Assembly: GCA_964503685.1 (NCBI GenBank)
Contig: CAZDAW010000005.1
Coordinates: 6,226-70,225 of the forward strand
Direction of reading: 5' to 3'
Source of the DNA: CAZDAW01 sp964503685
GTDB taxonomy: Bacteria; Chloroflexota; Anaerolineae; Anaerolineales; Anaerolineaceae
DNA length: 64,000 nt
Below the pieces are notes generated by a model that saw only the letters and a list, made by a program, of their open reading frames with translations, made no database searches and was not told where the DNA came from. A program made the position numbers and the translations under genes. Of the stretch, positions 27,075 to 35,954 are shown one piece after another. Numbering within the stretch: the first letter of the stretch is position 1; every line of letters begins with the position of its first letter.

Positions 27075-27917
27075 CTAAAATAACTTTATGAAGGCCTCTA
27101 CAACTTTTTCGTCAAAAAATGTCCCGCAGCAGCGCTTCAACTCATCAATTGCCTCCTGATGGCTGCTGGCCTGACGATGGATGCGCAGGTTTGTCATGGC
27201 GTCATACGCATCAACAACGCTGAGTATTCTGCTGCCAAGAGGAATATCCTCTCCCTTTATTTTATCCGGGTAACCGCTGCCGTCATACTTTTCATGGTGT
27301 GAGTGAATAATCTCTGCCACCTTTTCCAATTTCTTGATATGGGTAACAAATTCAGCGCCTATTCTGGGATGCTCTTTGATAATCATCCACTCTTCATCAG
27401 TCAAACGGGAAGATTTTTGAAGAATATAAGGGGGAATATAAGCTTCGCCAATATCATGCAAAAGGGCAGCCATACGAATATTTTCCATCTCTTCTAATGG
27501 GCAACCGAGTTCCTCAGCTACCGAAGTGGCCAGAATCGAGATTCGCTCGCTGTGTGAACCGATATACGCCTCATGACAATCCATATTTGAGGCCAGAGTC
27601 AATAGCAGGCCGATATAAGTATCCTGCAAATCCTTAAGCTGGGCGCCGATCTTTTGCGCCAGTTCGATGGTCTCAGATAACGTCCATCCGCTTTTTGAAA
27701 CGACCTCGTTCGGATTGACAAGCACGGCCAGATGTTTCATCTCTTCGAGGAGCATCTCTCCGTCTTCTTCACTGATGATGAAGTATTTTTCCCCGGGAGC
27801 GAAATCAAAACGGACTGCTTCCCATTTTTGAGAAGCAGATTTTAAAATCGCCTGTAATTCATTTTTGTCGACATTACCGGATGCACTTTTTCTTGATTTT
27901 TCGCGGTTGGTTGCCAT
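27075..27917 (-). CDS. HD-GYP domain cyclic-di-GMP phosphodiesterase
   Basis: 280 residues. An N-terminal region of about 110 residues without a recognised sensor domain is followed by the HD-GYP domain: HSERISILATSVAEELG, the LLHDIGEAYIP metal site (near residue 152), KEHPRIGAEF, and the signature HHEKYDGSGYPDKIKGEDIPLGSRILSVVDAYDAMT. HD-GYP enzymes hydrolyse c-di-GMP to pGpG and GMP. The usual Lys of HDIGK is Glu here. ATG at 27917 was chosen over the one at 27923 because AAGG is correctly spaced before it. It is preceded by a promoter at 28108-28137 and a leader of about 180 nt. Confidence 0.88.
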   Translation of the reverse strand: MATNREKSRKSASGNVDKNELQAILKSASQKWEAVRFDFAPGEKYFIISEEDGEMLLEEMKHLAVLVNPNEVVSKSGWTLSETIELAQKIGAQLKDLQDTYIGLLLTLASNMDCHEAYIGSHSERISILATSVAEELGCPLEEMENIRMAALLHDIGEAYIPPYILQKSSRLTDEEWMIIKEHPRIGAEFVTHIKKLEKVAEIIHSHHEKYDGSGYPDKIKGEDIPLGSRILSVVDAYDAMTNLRIHRQASSHQEAIDELKRCCGTFFDEKVVEAFIKLF

Positions 27918-27923
27918 ATCCAT

Positions 27924-28100
27924 CCTTCTTTATACCGCATATCTGAAATCTGATATACCTGTAACAATACCAGATAATTAACTCAAGTTGCTGCCTCGAC
28001 AATAATCTCTGCATTTGTTACTGCGAAAAGGGCGCTTTTTGCCCGGCAAAACCAGTCTTAACGTCAAAATCCGAGATTTCCATGCCTCCAGGCGGCAACC
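27924..28100 (-). promoter_or_regulatory. Long structured 5' leader of the HD-GYP gene, class unknown
   Basis: About 180 nt with no gene. On the minus strand it begins with a hairpin (CCAGG, loop TTGCCG, CCTGG at about 28103-28087) and later has a GC-rich GGGC...GCCC stem followed by TTTT near 28046-28025. I compared it by eye with GEMM-I, c-di-GMP-II and ZTP cores and it fits none. Confidence 0.3.
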
Positions 28101-28107
28101 TGGATTA

Positions 28108-28137
28108 ATTATATATTGAAGTTTTCAGGCAATGCAA
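28108..28137 (-). promoter_or_regulatory. Promoter for the HD-GYP operon
   Basis: On the minus strand TTGCAT (28137-28132) and TATAAT (28113-28108) are separated by 18 bases, a near-consensus vegetative promoter. It reads toward the HD-GYP gene. Confidence 0.55.
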
Positions 28138-28218
28138 GTTTTATTGCTCTGGAATTACTGCAACGGGTGTTGTACAATAAACAATACATCAACCTGATTC
28201 CCCTACATAAAGGTATTT

Positions 28219-29727
28219 ATGGATATACTTGCCCGCAATAATCTAAATGAGCATTGCTCCACACCAACCGCCCTGGTCATCTTCGGCGTTACCGGCGACC
28301 TGACCCGCCGCAAACTGGCTCCTGCGCTGTACGAATTGATCCGCTCCGGGCGTATCGAAGCGCCTCTTCACATCATTGGTTTCGCCCGTCGTCAGTGGGA
28401 TAACGCCGCCTTACGTGATCACCTTAAAGAGAGCATTACAGAATTTGCCCGTAACCGGCCGGTTGACCCGTCAGTTCTGGAAAAATTTCTTTCTCAAATC
28501 TATTTCATTCAATCCTCATTTTCTGACCCCCAGGGATACCGCCAACTGCAAAATTTACTCGATGCGATCAATGTTCACAACGTCTTGCTTTACCTCTCTA
28601 CCCCACCCGATGCCTACGGTGAAATCATCCGCCAGATCGGCCAGGCGCAATCTGCCGGGTGTTGTTTGCAATGCGCCCGGGTCGTCATCGAAAAACCTTA
28701 CGGCCGCGACCTCACTTCCGCCAGATCGCTCGAAGAAGAAGTTCATACGGTATTCAACGAAAAGCAAATATTTCGCATCGATCATTACCTGGGTAAAGAG
28801 ACGGTCCAAAACATTCTTGTTTTCCGCTTCGCCAATGGAATATTTGAACCCCTCTGGAACCGTAATTACGTCGATCACGTTCAGATCACCGCAGCAGAAA
28901 CCATCGGTGTAGGAACCCGCGCCGGTTATTACGAAACAGCCGGAGTTATCCGCGATATATTTCAAAATCACATGCTGCAACTGATTGCGCTAACCGCGAT
29001 GGAAGCGCCGGCGGCTTTCAATGCGGATGCAGTCCGCGATGAAAAAGTGAAAATAATACGCGCCCTTCGTCCACTTGCCGGGCAAGAAGCGATCGAGAAC
29101 ACCTGCCGGGCGCAATATACAGCCGGATTCATCAACGGGCAGACGGTTGCCGGTTATAAAGAGGAACCGGGCGTCTCGAAAGACTCTCTGACAGAAACCT
29201 TTATGGCCGCACGCATTTTCATCGATAACTGGCGCTGGGCCGGTGTGCCATTTTATATCCGCGCCGGCAAACGTCTCGCGGCGCGCACAACAGAAATTGC
29301 CATACAATTCAAACAACCGCCCCTTTCTTTGTTCAACTGGCAGAACATGGCCGGAAAAGCGCCCAATCGCCTGATTCTCAACATCCAGCCAGATGAAGGC
29401 ATTGCTTTGACGTTCGGCGCAAAAACGCCCACGACGCTCAACCAAATTGCCCCCGTGAAAATGGAATTCACCTATCAGGACGCCTTTAATAGCGAACCGC
29501 CGGATGCTTATGAACGTCTGTTATTGGATGCCCTCAATGGCGACGCCACATTATTCACCCGCAGCGACGAAGTCATTGCCGCCTGGACCTTCACGACCCA
29601 AATTATCGAGGCATGGGAAGCAAATCACGTAAAAGAATTACCCGGTTATCCGGCTGGAACCTGGGGGCCAACCGACGCAACAGGGTTTATCAAACAAACA
29701 GGCCGAGATTGGTATCCCGGCCTGTAA
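28219..29727 (+). CDS. zwf: Glucose-6-phosphate 1-dehydrogenase
   Basis: A full-length 502-residue enzyme that oxidises glucose-6-P to 6-phosphogluconolactone and makes NADPH. It has the N-terminal nucleotide motif FGVTGDLTRRKLAPALY, the EKPYGRDL segment, and the active-site signature RIDHYLGKETVQN with the catalytic His. The start has AAAGGT eight bases upstream. It stands alone rather than in the pentose-phosphate operon at 6-14 kb, and no 6-phosphogluconolactonase or 6-phosphogluconate dehydrogenase gene is in the window. Confidence 0.95.
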   Translation: MDILARNNLNEHCSTPTALVIFGVTGDLTRRKLAPALYELIRSGRIEAPLHIIGFARRQWDNAALRDHLKESITEFARNRPVDPSVLEKFLSQIYFIQSSFSDPQGYRQLQNLLDAINVHNVLLYLSTPPDAYGEIIRQIGQAQSAGCCLQCARVVIEKPYGRDLTSARSLEEEVHTVFNEKQIFRIDHYLGKETVQNILVFRFANGIFEPLWNRNYVDHVQITAAETIGVGTRAGYYETAGVIRDIFQNHMLQLIALTAMEAPAAFNADAVRDEKVKIIRALRPLAGQEAIENTCRAQYTAGFINGQTVAGYKEEPGVSKDSLTETFMAARIFIDNWRWAGVPFYIRAGKRLAARTTEIAIQFKQPPLSLFNWQNMAGKAPNRLILNIQPDEGIALTFGAKTPTTLNQIAPVKMEFTYQDAFNSEPPDAYERLLLDALNGDATLFTRSDEVIAAWTFTTQIIEAWEANHVKELPGYPAGTWGPTDATGFIKQTGRDWYPGL

Positions 29728-29744
29728 ATGCTGCTGCTTTGACT

Positions 29745-30896
29745 TTATAGTCTTTTCAAAATGTGGGTCGTGATATTCGAGCCGCTGCCGCCAATATTCT
29801 GCGTCATGCCGACCTTTGCCCCATCAACCTGAGTCTCGCCGCATTCTCCACGCAATTGCTGAACCGCTTCAACAATTTGATATATCCCTGTCGCCCCAAC
29901 CGGATGACCGCGCGCCTTGAGCCCGCCCCGTGTAGTTATCGGAATGCGCCCTCCAATTTTTATCTGCCCTTCCTGCGCCAAACGCGGCGCCTTGCCGCGC
30001 TCAGCAAACCCGCAGGCTTCCAGCGAGAGGGCAGACATGATCGTAAACGCATCGTGCAATTCAAAAAAATCAACCTCTTCAGGCGTCACCCCGGCCTGTC
30101 GGTAAGCCTTTTGCGCAGAACTATTTGCCGCCGATAACCACAATGGATCGCGCCGGCTCTGTAAGGTGATCGTATCCGTTGCCGAAGCTGAACCGGCAAC
30201 AATAATTTTGTGCCCATTCCGCCCAAGTCGATCGGCCGGAACCAGCACCGCAGCCGCCGCGCCATCTCCCATCGGCGAAGCGTCGTGCAAATTGATCGGC
30301 GGCGTGATCATCGGCGATTTTTTATAATCCTCCTCATCGATTATATCGTGAAACCGGGCAAAGGGATTATGAACACCGTTCGCATGAGCATTGATCGAAA
30401 ATGGCGCAAAATCATCGTGACTCCATCCATATTCGTGAAGATACCGCCGCATGATCAACGCATTCAACGCCACAAAAGATAACCCCTGATCAACTTCCCA
30501 ATCGGCGTCTGCAGCGGTTGCCAGCGCTGCAGTGATTTCAGAACCGGGCGAATCGATCATTTTTTCAACACCCACCACCAGACTGCAGTCTGAAGCGCCG
30601 CTGCTGACCGCCATAAAACCACAACGAAAAGCCATTGAGCCCGAACCGCAAGCCGATTCGATCCGAATCGCTTCCGCATTCCGCAGCCCAATCCAATCCG
30701 CAATCAGCGCTCCCAGGTGCTGCTGATGGCTGGAAATCCCGGAGAGCATATTCCCCACATAAATACTTTCCACACTGGTCACCTGAGCGTCCTCAATTGC
30801 CGCCAGCGCCGCCTCGCCCGCCAGTACACGCAAAGATTTATCCCAATGTTCATCGATCTTCGTCTGCCCAATTCCAATGACAGCCACTTCACGCAT
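29745..30896 (-). CDS. SCP-x type thiolase (acyl-CoA acetyltransferase)
   Basis: A 383-residue thiolase of the SCP-x/archaeal type. The nucleophilic Cys is in RIESACGSGSMAF. Active-site His residues are in FELHDAFT and GLKARGHPVGATG. The C-terminal Cys of classical thiolases is replaced within MTQNIGGSGSN, as is typical of this subgroup. In archaea such thiolases work with a zinc-ribbon/OB-fold partner and HMG-CoA synthase; neither is visible here. ATG at 30896 has GAGGAC five bases upstream and is preferred over an in-frame codon at 30926. Confidence 0.85.
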   Translation of the reverse strand: MREVAVIGIGQTKIDEHWDKSLRVLAGEAALAAIEDAQVTSVESIYVGNMLSGISSHQQHLGALIADWIGLRNAEAIRIESACGSGSMAFRCGFMAVSSGASDCSLVVGVEKMIDSPGSEITAALATAADADWEVDQGLSFVALNALIMRRYLHEYGWSHDDFAPFSINAHANGVHNPFARFHDIIDEEDYKKSPMITPPINLHDASPMGDGAAAAVLVPADRLGRNGHKIIVAGSASATDTITLQSRRDPLWLSAANSSAQKAYRQAGVTPEEVDFFELHDAFTIMSALSLEACGFAERGKAPRLAQEGQIKIGGRIPITTRGGLKARGHPVGATGIYQIVEAVQQLRGECGETQVDGAKVGMTQNIGGSGSNITTHILKRL

Positions 30897-31011
30897 AATG
30901 TCCTCGCATCGTCTTGAAATGATCACTACCGATTATAACTTGCCAGTCTATCAGGAACTATCAAATTTGTTAGTTTTCTGTTTCCCGCGCCTAATCCCCG
31001 AAAATTTAGGT

Positions 31012-31017
31012 TACAAT
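31012..31017 (+). promoter_or_regulatory. -10-like box (TACAAT) close to the CapA lipoprotein start
   Basis: TACAAT ends seven bases before the ATG at 31025, and no ribosome site is present, again the leaderless arrangement. It lies in the 128-base region divergent from the thiolase gene. Confidence 0.4.
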
Positions 31018-31024
31018 TACGTCT

Positions 31025-32782
31025 ATGTCGATAAAGCGCATCGCAATTTACATCATTTTGCTGATCATCGCCGCCCAATCGGTTGCCGCATGCAGACCAA
31101 CCATCTCGCAGGCCCATCAACCAGACAAGACTCAATCAACAACAGAATCAAATATCCAATTTCCCGCAAAACCCACCGAGACGCAGGTACCCTCCCCGAC
31201 ACCCCTGCCGCCATTGAATTACTGGATTCAACCCTCAATCGTCTCGCTATGGGGCGACACGGTAAAATTCCCCGATGCCATTCAACGCGTCGATACACCC
31301 GAAGAAGCCACACTGCTGGTCAGCTTTACGTCTCAAAATAGTAAGGTAGATCAGGTGATTCAAACCATCCCCTGGATATTCGCCCTGGTTGCCCCTTTTC
31401 CAACCGTACTGGATGACGTCAGTCTGGCAGACCTCAAAGACGCCTGGGCGGGAAAACCCTTCGCCGGCATGAACAACAGCCCCCTTCTCATGACAACCGG
31501 TACCGAAGCAGTCTTCGAAGATTTATGGGGCAAACCGGCAGCCCAGGCGATCCGAATACTTCCGGAAGATCAATTGCTCGATGAAGCCTGGGCAGGCCGG
31601 CCTTCCTGGGCAATCATCCCATTCGAAGCAATCTCCCCACGCTGGAAAGTGTTATCCGTTGATCGTATATCCCCGCTGCATAAAGACTTCTCCGCCGAAA
31701 AATATGGTCTGACGGTAAACATCAATGTTCAGAGCGAGGCCGCGCAGGCAGAAAGATACCGGTCCTTGCTCGCTTACCCCCAATCGCTGCCCGCCGGCAA
31801 TCGCGATGAAAAGAAGATGACCGTTCTGGTAATGACCGGCGTTACTGCCCTGGTGCGAGCAACAGCCTATACAATGGAAGCAAAAGGCGTCCTTTACCCC
31901 GCCCAGGATATTGGCGACTGGCTGCGTTCTGCAGATGTCACCCACATCAGTAACGAAGTGTCGTTTTATGAAAAATGCCCGCCGCCCAGCCTGACCCAGG
32001 AGTCGCTCTATTTTTGCACCGCCCCTAAATACATTGAATTATTTGAAAATCTCAGTGTAGATGTCGTTGAACTGACCGGCAACCATAACAACGACGCCCG
32101 CCAGATGTACGGCCCCGAGGTTGATCCGGCAAATTACAGCCTCGATTTATACCGCCAGCGTGGTTGGAAATATTATGGCGGAGGTGAAAACCTGGCCTAC
32201 TCGCGCATTCCTGCCATCATCGAGCATAACGGCAACAAACTGGCTTTCATCGGCTGTAATCCTTGCGGGGCAACCTACGCCTGGGCAACAGAGACCGAAC
32301 CAGGGTCCGCTCCCTGCGGCGATTATGAATGGATGAATAATGAGATTGCCCGGTTGAAAAATGAAGGTTATCTCCCGATCGCCACATTCCAATTCTTCGA
32401 AAATTATTCGGACAAATCCGGGCAATACGACCAGCCCGTCTTCCGCAAGGCTGCTGAAAGCGGCGCAGTTATCGTCAGCGGCAGCCAGGCGCATGTTGCC
32501 AAAGGGATGGAATTAACCGATAATAGTTTTATCCATTATGGATTGGGGAACCTTTTTTTCGACCAGATGCACCTGCCCAATACCGACCCCGAATCGGTTG
32601 ATCGCTGGGAATTCACAAAAACCCAGCGCGAATTCATTGATCGCTATATCATATATGATGGTAAATTATTAAATATTGAACTGCTCACGGCCATGCTCGA
32701 AGATTCATCCAAACCCAGGCCGATGACCTCAGAAGAACGTGCACATTTTTTGCAGGATATTTTCAAGGCCAGTGGCTGGTAA
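31025..32782 (+). CDS. Lipoprotein with N-terminal binding-protein-like domain and C-terminal CapA domain
   Basis: 585 residues. A signal peptide ends at the lipobox SVAAC (Cys 23), followed by a Thr/Pro linker. Residues about 60-240 resemble a periplasmic-binding-protein-like domain (LADLKDAWAGKPFAG; weak, by eye). Residues about 260-585 are a CapA/PgsA-type metallophosphatase-fold domain: FYEKCPPP, DVVELTGNHNNDA, AFIGCNPCG, and the VSGSQAHVAKGME and HYGLGNLFFDQ motifs with metal-binding His. CapA proteins take part in poly-gamma-glutamate capsule export or anchoring, but many act in unknown surface roles. No pgsB/C genes are adjacent. Confidence 0.78.
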   Translation: MSIKRIAIYIILLIIAAQSVAACRPTISQAHQPDKTQSTTESNIQFPAKPTETQVPSPTPLPPLNYWIQPSIVSLWGDTVKFPDAIQRVDTPEEATLLVSFTSQNSKVDQVIQTIPWIFALVAPFPTVLDDVSLADLKDAWAGKPFAGMNNSPLLMTTGTEAVFEDLWGKPAAQAIRILPEDQLLDEAWAGRPSWAIIPFEAISPRWKVLSVDRISPLHKDFSAEKYGLTVNINVQSEAAQAERYRSLLAYPQSLPAGNRDEKKMTVLVMTGVTALVRATAYTMEAKGVLYPAQDIGDWLRSADVTHISNEVSFYEKCPPPSLTQESLYFCTAPKYIELFENLSVDVVELTGNHNNDARQMYGPEVDPANYSLDLYRQRGWKYYGGGENLAYSRIPAIIEHNGNKLAFIGCNPCGATYAWATETEPGSAPCGDYEWMNNEIARLKNEGYLPIATFQFFENYSDKSGQYDQPVFRKAAESGAVIVSGSQAHVAKGMELTDNSFIHYGLGNLFFDQMHLPNTDPESVDRWEFTKTQREFIDRYIIYDGKLLNIELLTAMLEDSSKPRPMTSEERAHFLQDIFKASGW

Positions 32783-32805
32783 ACTTACCAAGGAGGAAAG
32801 AGAGT

Positions 32806-33444
32806 ATGCAATATTACGATATTTCAGTTCCGATCTATTCAAACATGGTGGTGTGGCCCAAAGACCCCGATGTCATCCTTAAACGAATTCAAAAAATTGA
32901 CGAAGGAGCAAGTTCTAACGTATCACAATTAACCCTGGGGGTTCATACCGGCACCCACGTTGATGCGCCCGATCACTTCATGAACAACGGTAAAACCGTC
33001 GAAAATCTTCGCCTTGATATCCTTAACGGGCGCGTTTTTGTTTTACAAATCCCGGATAACATCGATAAAATCACTGCTGATGTATTCAAAACGTATAACT
33101 TTCCGGCTCGCGTACAGCGCCTTCTCATCAAAACCCGAAACTCAAAAATCTGGGCAGGTAATAAATCGGCCACATTTGATACAGGCTTCGTTGCCATCAC
33201 AGCAGATGGAGCGGAATTTCTGGTTAAGCGCGGCGTCCGCCTTGTTGGCATTGATTATCTTTCCATATCACCTTATGGCGACGCGAAAGAGACGCACGAG
33301 ACGTTCTTAAAAGAGGAAGTTATCCTTCTCGAAGGGCTTAATCTCACTGAAATTTCGCAGGGTTTCTACACCCTGCATTGCCTGCCCCTTAAACTGGTCG
33401 GCTCTGACGGCGCGCCAGCCCGTGCGATCCTTGTAAAAAGATAG
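32806..33444 (+). CDS. Cyclase family protein (kynurenine-formamidase-like)
   Basis: A 212-residue metal-dependent hydrolase of the cyclase family, with the signature LGVHTGTHVDAPDHF that binds a divalent metal, and GFVAITADGAEFLVKRGVRLVGIDYLS. Family members hydrolyse N-formylkynurenine or other small amides and lactones. A strong AAGGAGG ribosome site precedes the ATG. It lies 23 bases after the CapA gene and six bases before the aminotransferase, so it is in an operon with them. The substrate is unknown, although pairing with an aminotransferase suggests amino-acid or amine breakdown. It ends in TAG. Confidence 0.82.
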   Translation: MQYYDISVPIYSNMVVWPKDPDVILKRIQKIDEGASSNVSQLTLGVHTGTHVDAPDHFMNNGKTVENLRLDILNGRVFVLQIPDNIDKITADVFKTYNFPARVQRLLIKTRNSKIWAGNKSATFDTGFVAITADGAEFLVKRGVRLVGIDYLSISPYGDAKETHETFLKEEVILLEGLNLTEISQGFYTLHCLPLKLVGSDGAPARAILVKR

Positions 33445-33450
33445 GCCGCC

Positions 33451-34797
33451 ATGAACGAACTGCCCGATTCGGAAATTTTACCCCTTTCTCTGGCGCATAA
33501 TTTTTGGACGTGGTCAGCCCAGGGGCGGGTAAAACCCATCCCGGTAAAAAAAGCTAAAGGCGTTTACTTTTGGGACGTTGAAGGTAAACGCTATCTGGAT
33601 TTAAATTCAATGGTGATGTGCGCCAACATCGGACACGGCGACGAGCGCGTTATCGAAGCCATCATTGAACAGGCGCGTGAACTGCCTTTCGCCGGACCGC
33701 AAATGGCAACCCGCCCGCGCGCCCTGCTGGGGAAAATGTTGTCTGAAATTACCCCAGGCAACCTCAATCACTTCCTGTACACGCTCGGCGGCGCTGACGC
33801 CAACGAAAACGCCATCAAGCTCGCCCGCGGTTTCACCGGCAAATACAAGATTCTGACCCGCTATCGCTCCTATCACGGCGCCACACATGGCGCCATAGCC
33901 GCCACCGGTGATCCGCGCCGCACGGCCTGGGAGCCAATGGTCATGCCCGGTGTGGTTCATTTTCTCGATCCATACCGCTACCGCTCGACGTTCCATCAAC
34001 GCCAGCCCGATCTTCCCGAAAGTCAATTCACCCAGGATTACCTGGCCCACCTGGAAGAAATCATCCAGTTCGAAAACCCAGACACCATCGCCGCCATATT
34101 GCTGGAAACGGTCACCGGAACGAATGGCGTCATCATTCCACCCGACGGCTATTTACAGGGCGTTCGCCGTCTATGCGATAAATACGGCATCCTTCTCATC
34201 GCCGACGAAGTGATGAGCGGATTCGGACGCACCGGCGCATGGTTCGCCGTGAATAACTGGAACGTCGTCCCCGATCTGATGACCATGGCCAAAGGATTGA
34301 CATCCGGCTATGCCCCTCTGGGCGCAGTCGCCATGAAGCCGGAAATTGCCGCCGCCTACAACGACCGGGTATTTGAAAGCGGCTTGACGTATAACGGCCA
34401 CCCGCTGTCGCTCGCCGCTGCCATCGCAGTGATCCAAGTCATGCAATCCGATCACCTTGTTGAGCGCGCTCACTCGATGGGAAATGTTCTCTCAGACATG
34501 CTGGCTGAACTTGCCGGACGTCATCCTTCCATCGGAGAAACGCGCTCGATCGGCCTTTTCGGCATCCTCGAATTGGTCAGGAACAGGCAGACAAAAGAGC
34601 CGCTCGCCCCATATAATAAAACCAGTCCCGAAATGGTTGCTTTTAAAGATTACATGCTGGCGCATGGCGTTTTTCTCTACACGCATTGGCACACTGTATT
34701 GCTCATCCCCCCTCTGATCATCACCGAAGAACAACTGGCTGAGGGATTCTCGGTGCTGGATAAAGCATTGGAAATCACTGACGCCGCTGTAAAATAA
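33451..34797 (+). CDS. Class III PLP-dependent aminotransferase
   Basis: 448 residues, fold type I. The opening HNFWTWSAQ resembles taurine:pyruvate and related omega-aminotransferases. YRSYHGATHGA contacts PLP, ILLIADEVMSGFGRTG carries the PLP-binding Asp, and TMAKGLTSGY holds the Schiff-base Lys; NGHPLSLAAA closes the active site. Possible donors are taurine, beta-alanine, GABA or a similar omega-amine, but the sequence does not decide. It is directly downstream of the cyclase and ends 137 bases before trxB. Confidence 0.87.
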   Translation: MNELPDSEILPLSLAHNFWTWSAQGRVKPIPVKKAKGVYFWDVEGKRYLDLNSMVMCANIGHGDERVIEAIIEQARELPFAGPQMATRPRALLGKMLSEITPGNLNHFLYTLGGADANENAIKLARGFTGKYKILTRYRSYHGATHGAIAATGDPRRTAWEPMVMPGVVHFLDPYRYRSTFHQRQPDLPESQFTQDYLAHLEEIIQFENPDTIAAILLETVTGTNGVIIPPDGYLQGVRRLCDKYGILLIADEVMSGFGRTGAWFAVNNWNVVPDLMTMAKGLTSGYAPLGAVAMKPEIAAAYNDRVFESGLTYNGHPLSLAAAIAVIQVMQSDHLVERAHSMGNVLSDMLAELAGRHPSIGETRSIGLFGILELVRNRQTKEPLAPYNKTSPEMVAFKDYMLAHGVFLYTHWHTVLLIPPLIITEEQLAEGFSVLDKALEITDAAVK

Positions 34798-34807
34798 CCA
34801 GCCTCGA

Positions 34808-34813
34808 TATAAT
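34808..34813 (+). promoter_or_regulatory. -10 box (TATAAT) upstream of trxB
   Basis: A perfect TATAAT lies 11 bases after the aminotransferase stop and 121 bases before the trxB start, suggesting that trxB has its own promoter with a leader of about 115 nt. I see no other element in that leader apart from the ribosome site. Confidence 0.4.
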
Positions 34814-34934
34814 GTAACCATTTTTAGCTTGATACATCTAAATATTTAATCGCGCCAATCAACATCAACAGAAACCATCTTGCTGCAGATGACGATAAGG
34901 TGCGTTTTTACATCATCCATCAGGAGTTTATCAA

Positions 34935-35903
34935 ATGGCCTTAACGCCTCAAAACACACACGAAGCATCGCCGGAAGAAAATCAGACAATCGAAAATCTC
35001 ATCATCCTCGGTTCTGGGCCAGCCGGATTATCGGCCGCTTTGTATGCCGCCCGCGCCGAACTCCACCCCCTGGTGCTGACGGGCATGGAACTCGGCGGCC
35101 AGGCTTCCCTGACCAATACAATCGAAAACTACCCCGGTTTCCCGGATGGAATCAGCGGGGCGCAATTGGGCGAATTATTTCAAAAACAGGCCGAACATTT
35201 TGGCGCCCGGATCAAGATGGAAGCAGCTACAGCCGTTGATCTTAATCACAGACCCTTTCTCGTTAAAACCTACGACGGTCAATATCAAACCAAAGCAATC
35301 ATCATCGCCACCGGCGCGTCGCCCAACCATCTGAACGTACCTGGAGAAAAGGAATTGACCGGTCGCGGCGTCTCATATTGCGCTACCTGTGATGGATGGT
35401 TCTTTAAAGATAAAAAAGTAGTCGTTGTTGGCGGCGGCGACAGCGCCCTGGAAGAAGCTATTTTCCTCACCCGTTATGCCAGTTCCGTTTCGCTCATCCA
35501 TCGGCGCAGCGAATTACGCGCCGGCGCCATCTTGCAGCGCCGCGCCAGAGAGAATCCCAAAATCAAATTCATCCTCAACAGCGTCGTAACCGAAATCATC
35601 GGCCAGGAAGCTGTGCAGGCCATCAAACTCAAAGATGTTGTCAGCGGCAGCGAAAGCAAATTCGAAACCGACGGCGTTTTTATCTTCATCGGCCATAAAC
35701 CCAATACCGCATTATTTGCCGGACAACTGGATATCGACGAATTGGGCTACATTAAAAGCAATATGAATATGGAAACGAATATTCCCGGCGTCTTCGTCGC
35801 CGGCGAAGCCTCTGACCCGCGTTATCGTCAGGTCATCACTTCGGCAGGCATGGGAGCCGCCGCCGCCATTCAGGCTGGACGATACCTCGAAGAAGAATCA
35901 TAA
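34935..35903 (+). CDS. trxB: Thioredoxin reductase
   Basis: A 322-residue NADPH-dependent flavoprotein. It has the FAD motif LILGSGPAGLSAALYAARAE, the redox pair in YCATCDGWF, the NADPH motif VVVGGGDSALEEA, and the C-terminal FAD motif FVAGEASDPRYRQVITSAGMG. The last motif has Glu where most relatives have Asp (AGD). CAGGAG seven bases upstream supports the start. It reduces thioredoxin in the cytoplasm. No thioredoxin gene is adjacent. Confidence 0.93.
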   Translation: MALTPQNTHEASPEENQTIENLIILGSGPAGLSAALYAARAELHPLVLTGMELGGQASLTNTIENYPGFPDGISGAQLGELFQKQAEHFGARIKMEAATAVDLNHRPFLVKTYDGQYQTKAIIIATGASPNHLNVPGEKELTGRGVSYCATCDGWFFKDKKVVVVGGGDSALEEAIFLTRYASSVSLIHRRSELRAGAILQRRARENPKIKFILNSVVTEIIGQEAVQAIKLKDVVSGSESKFETDGVFIFIGHKPNTALFAGQLDIDELGYIKSNMNMETNIPGVFVAGEASDPRYRQVITSAGMGAAAAIQAGRYLEEES

Positions 35904-35906
35904 CAT

Positions 35907-35937
35907 AAAAGGCATGTCGCTAAATGACATGCCTTTT
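35907..35937. terminator. Bidirectional terminator between trxB and the LysM gene
   Basis: AAAAGGCATGTC and GACATGCCTTTT form a 12-pair stem around a seven-base loop, with A and T tracts at both ends, so it can stop transcription from both convergent genes. Confidence 0.8.
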
Positions 35938-35954
35938 CGTTATAATCGTTCCGT

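Noticed and set aside
27924..28100. Possible ZTP or c-di-GMP riboswitch before the HD-GYP gene
   Set aside because: A GCCGCCTGG string resembles part of the ZTP core, but the other conserved strands are absent, and none of the GEMM-I core elements is present.
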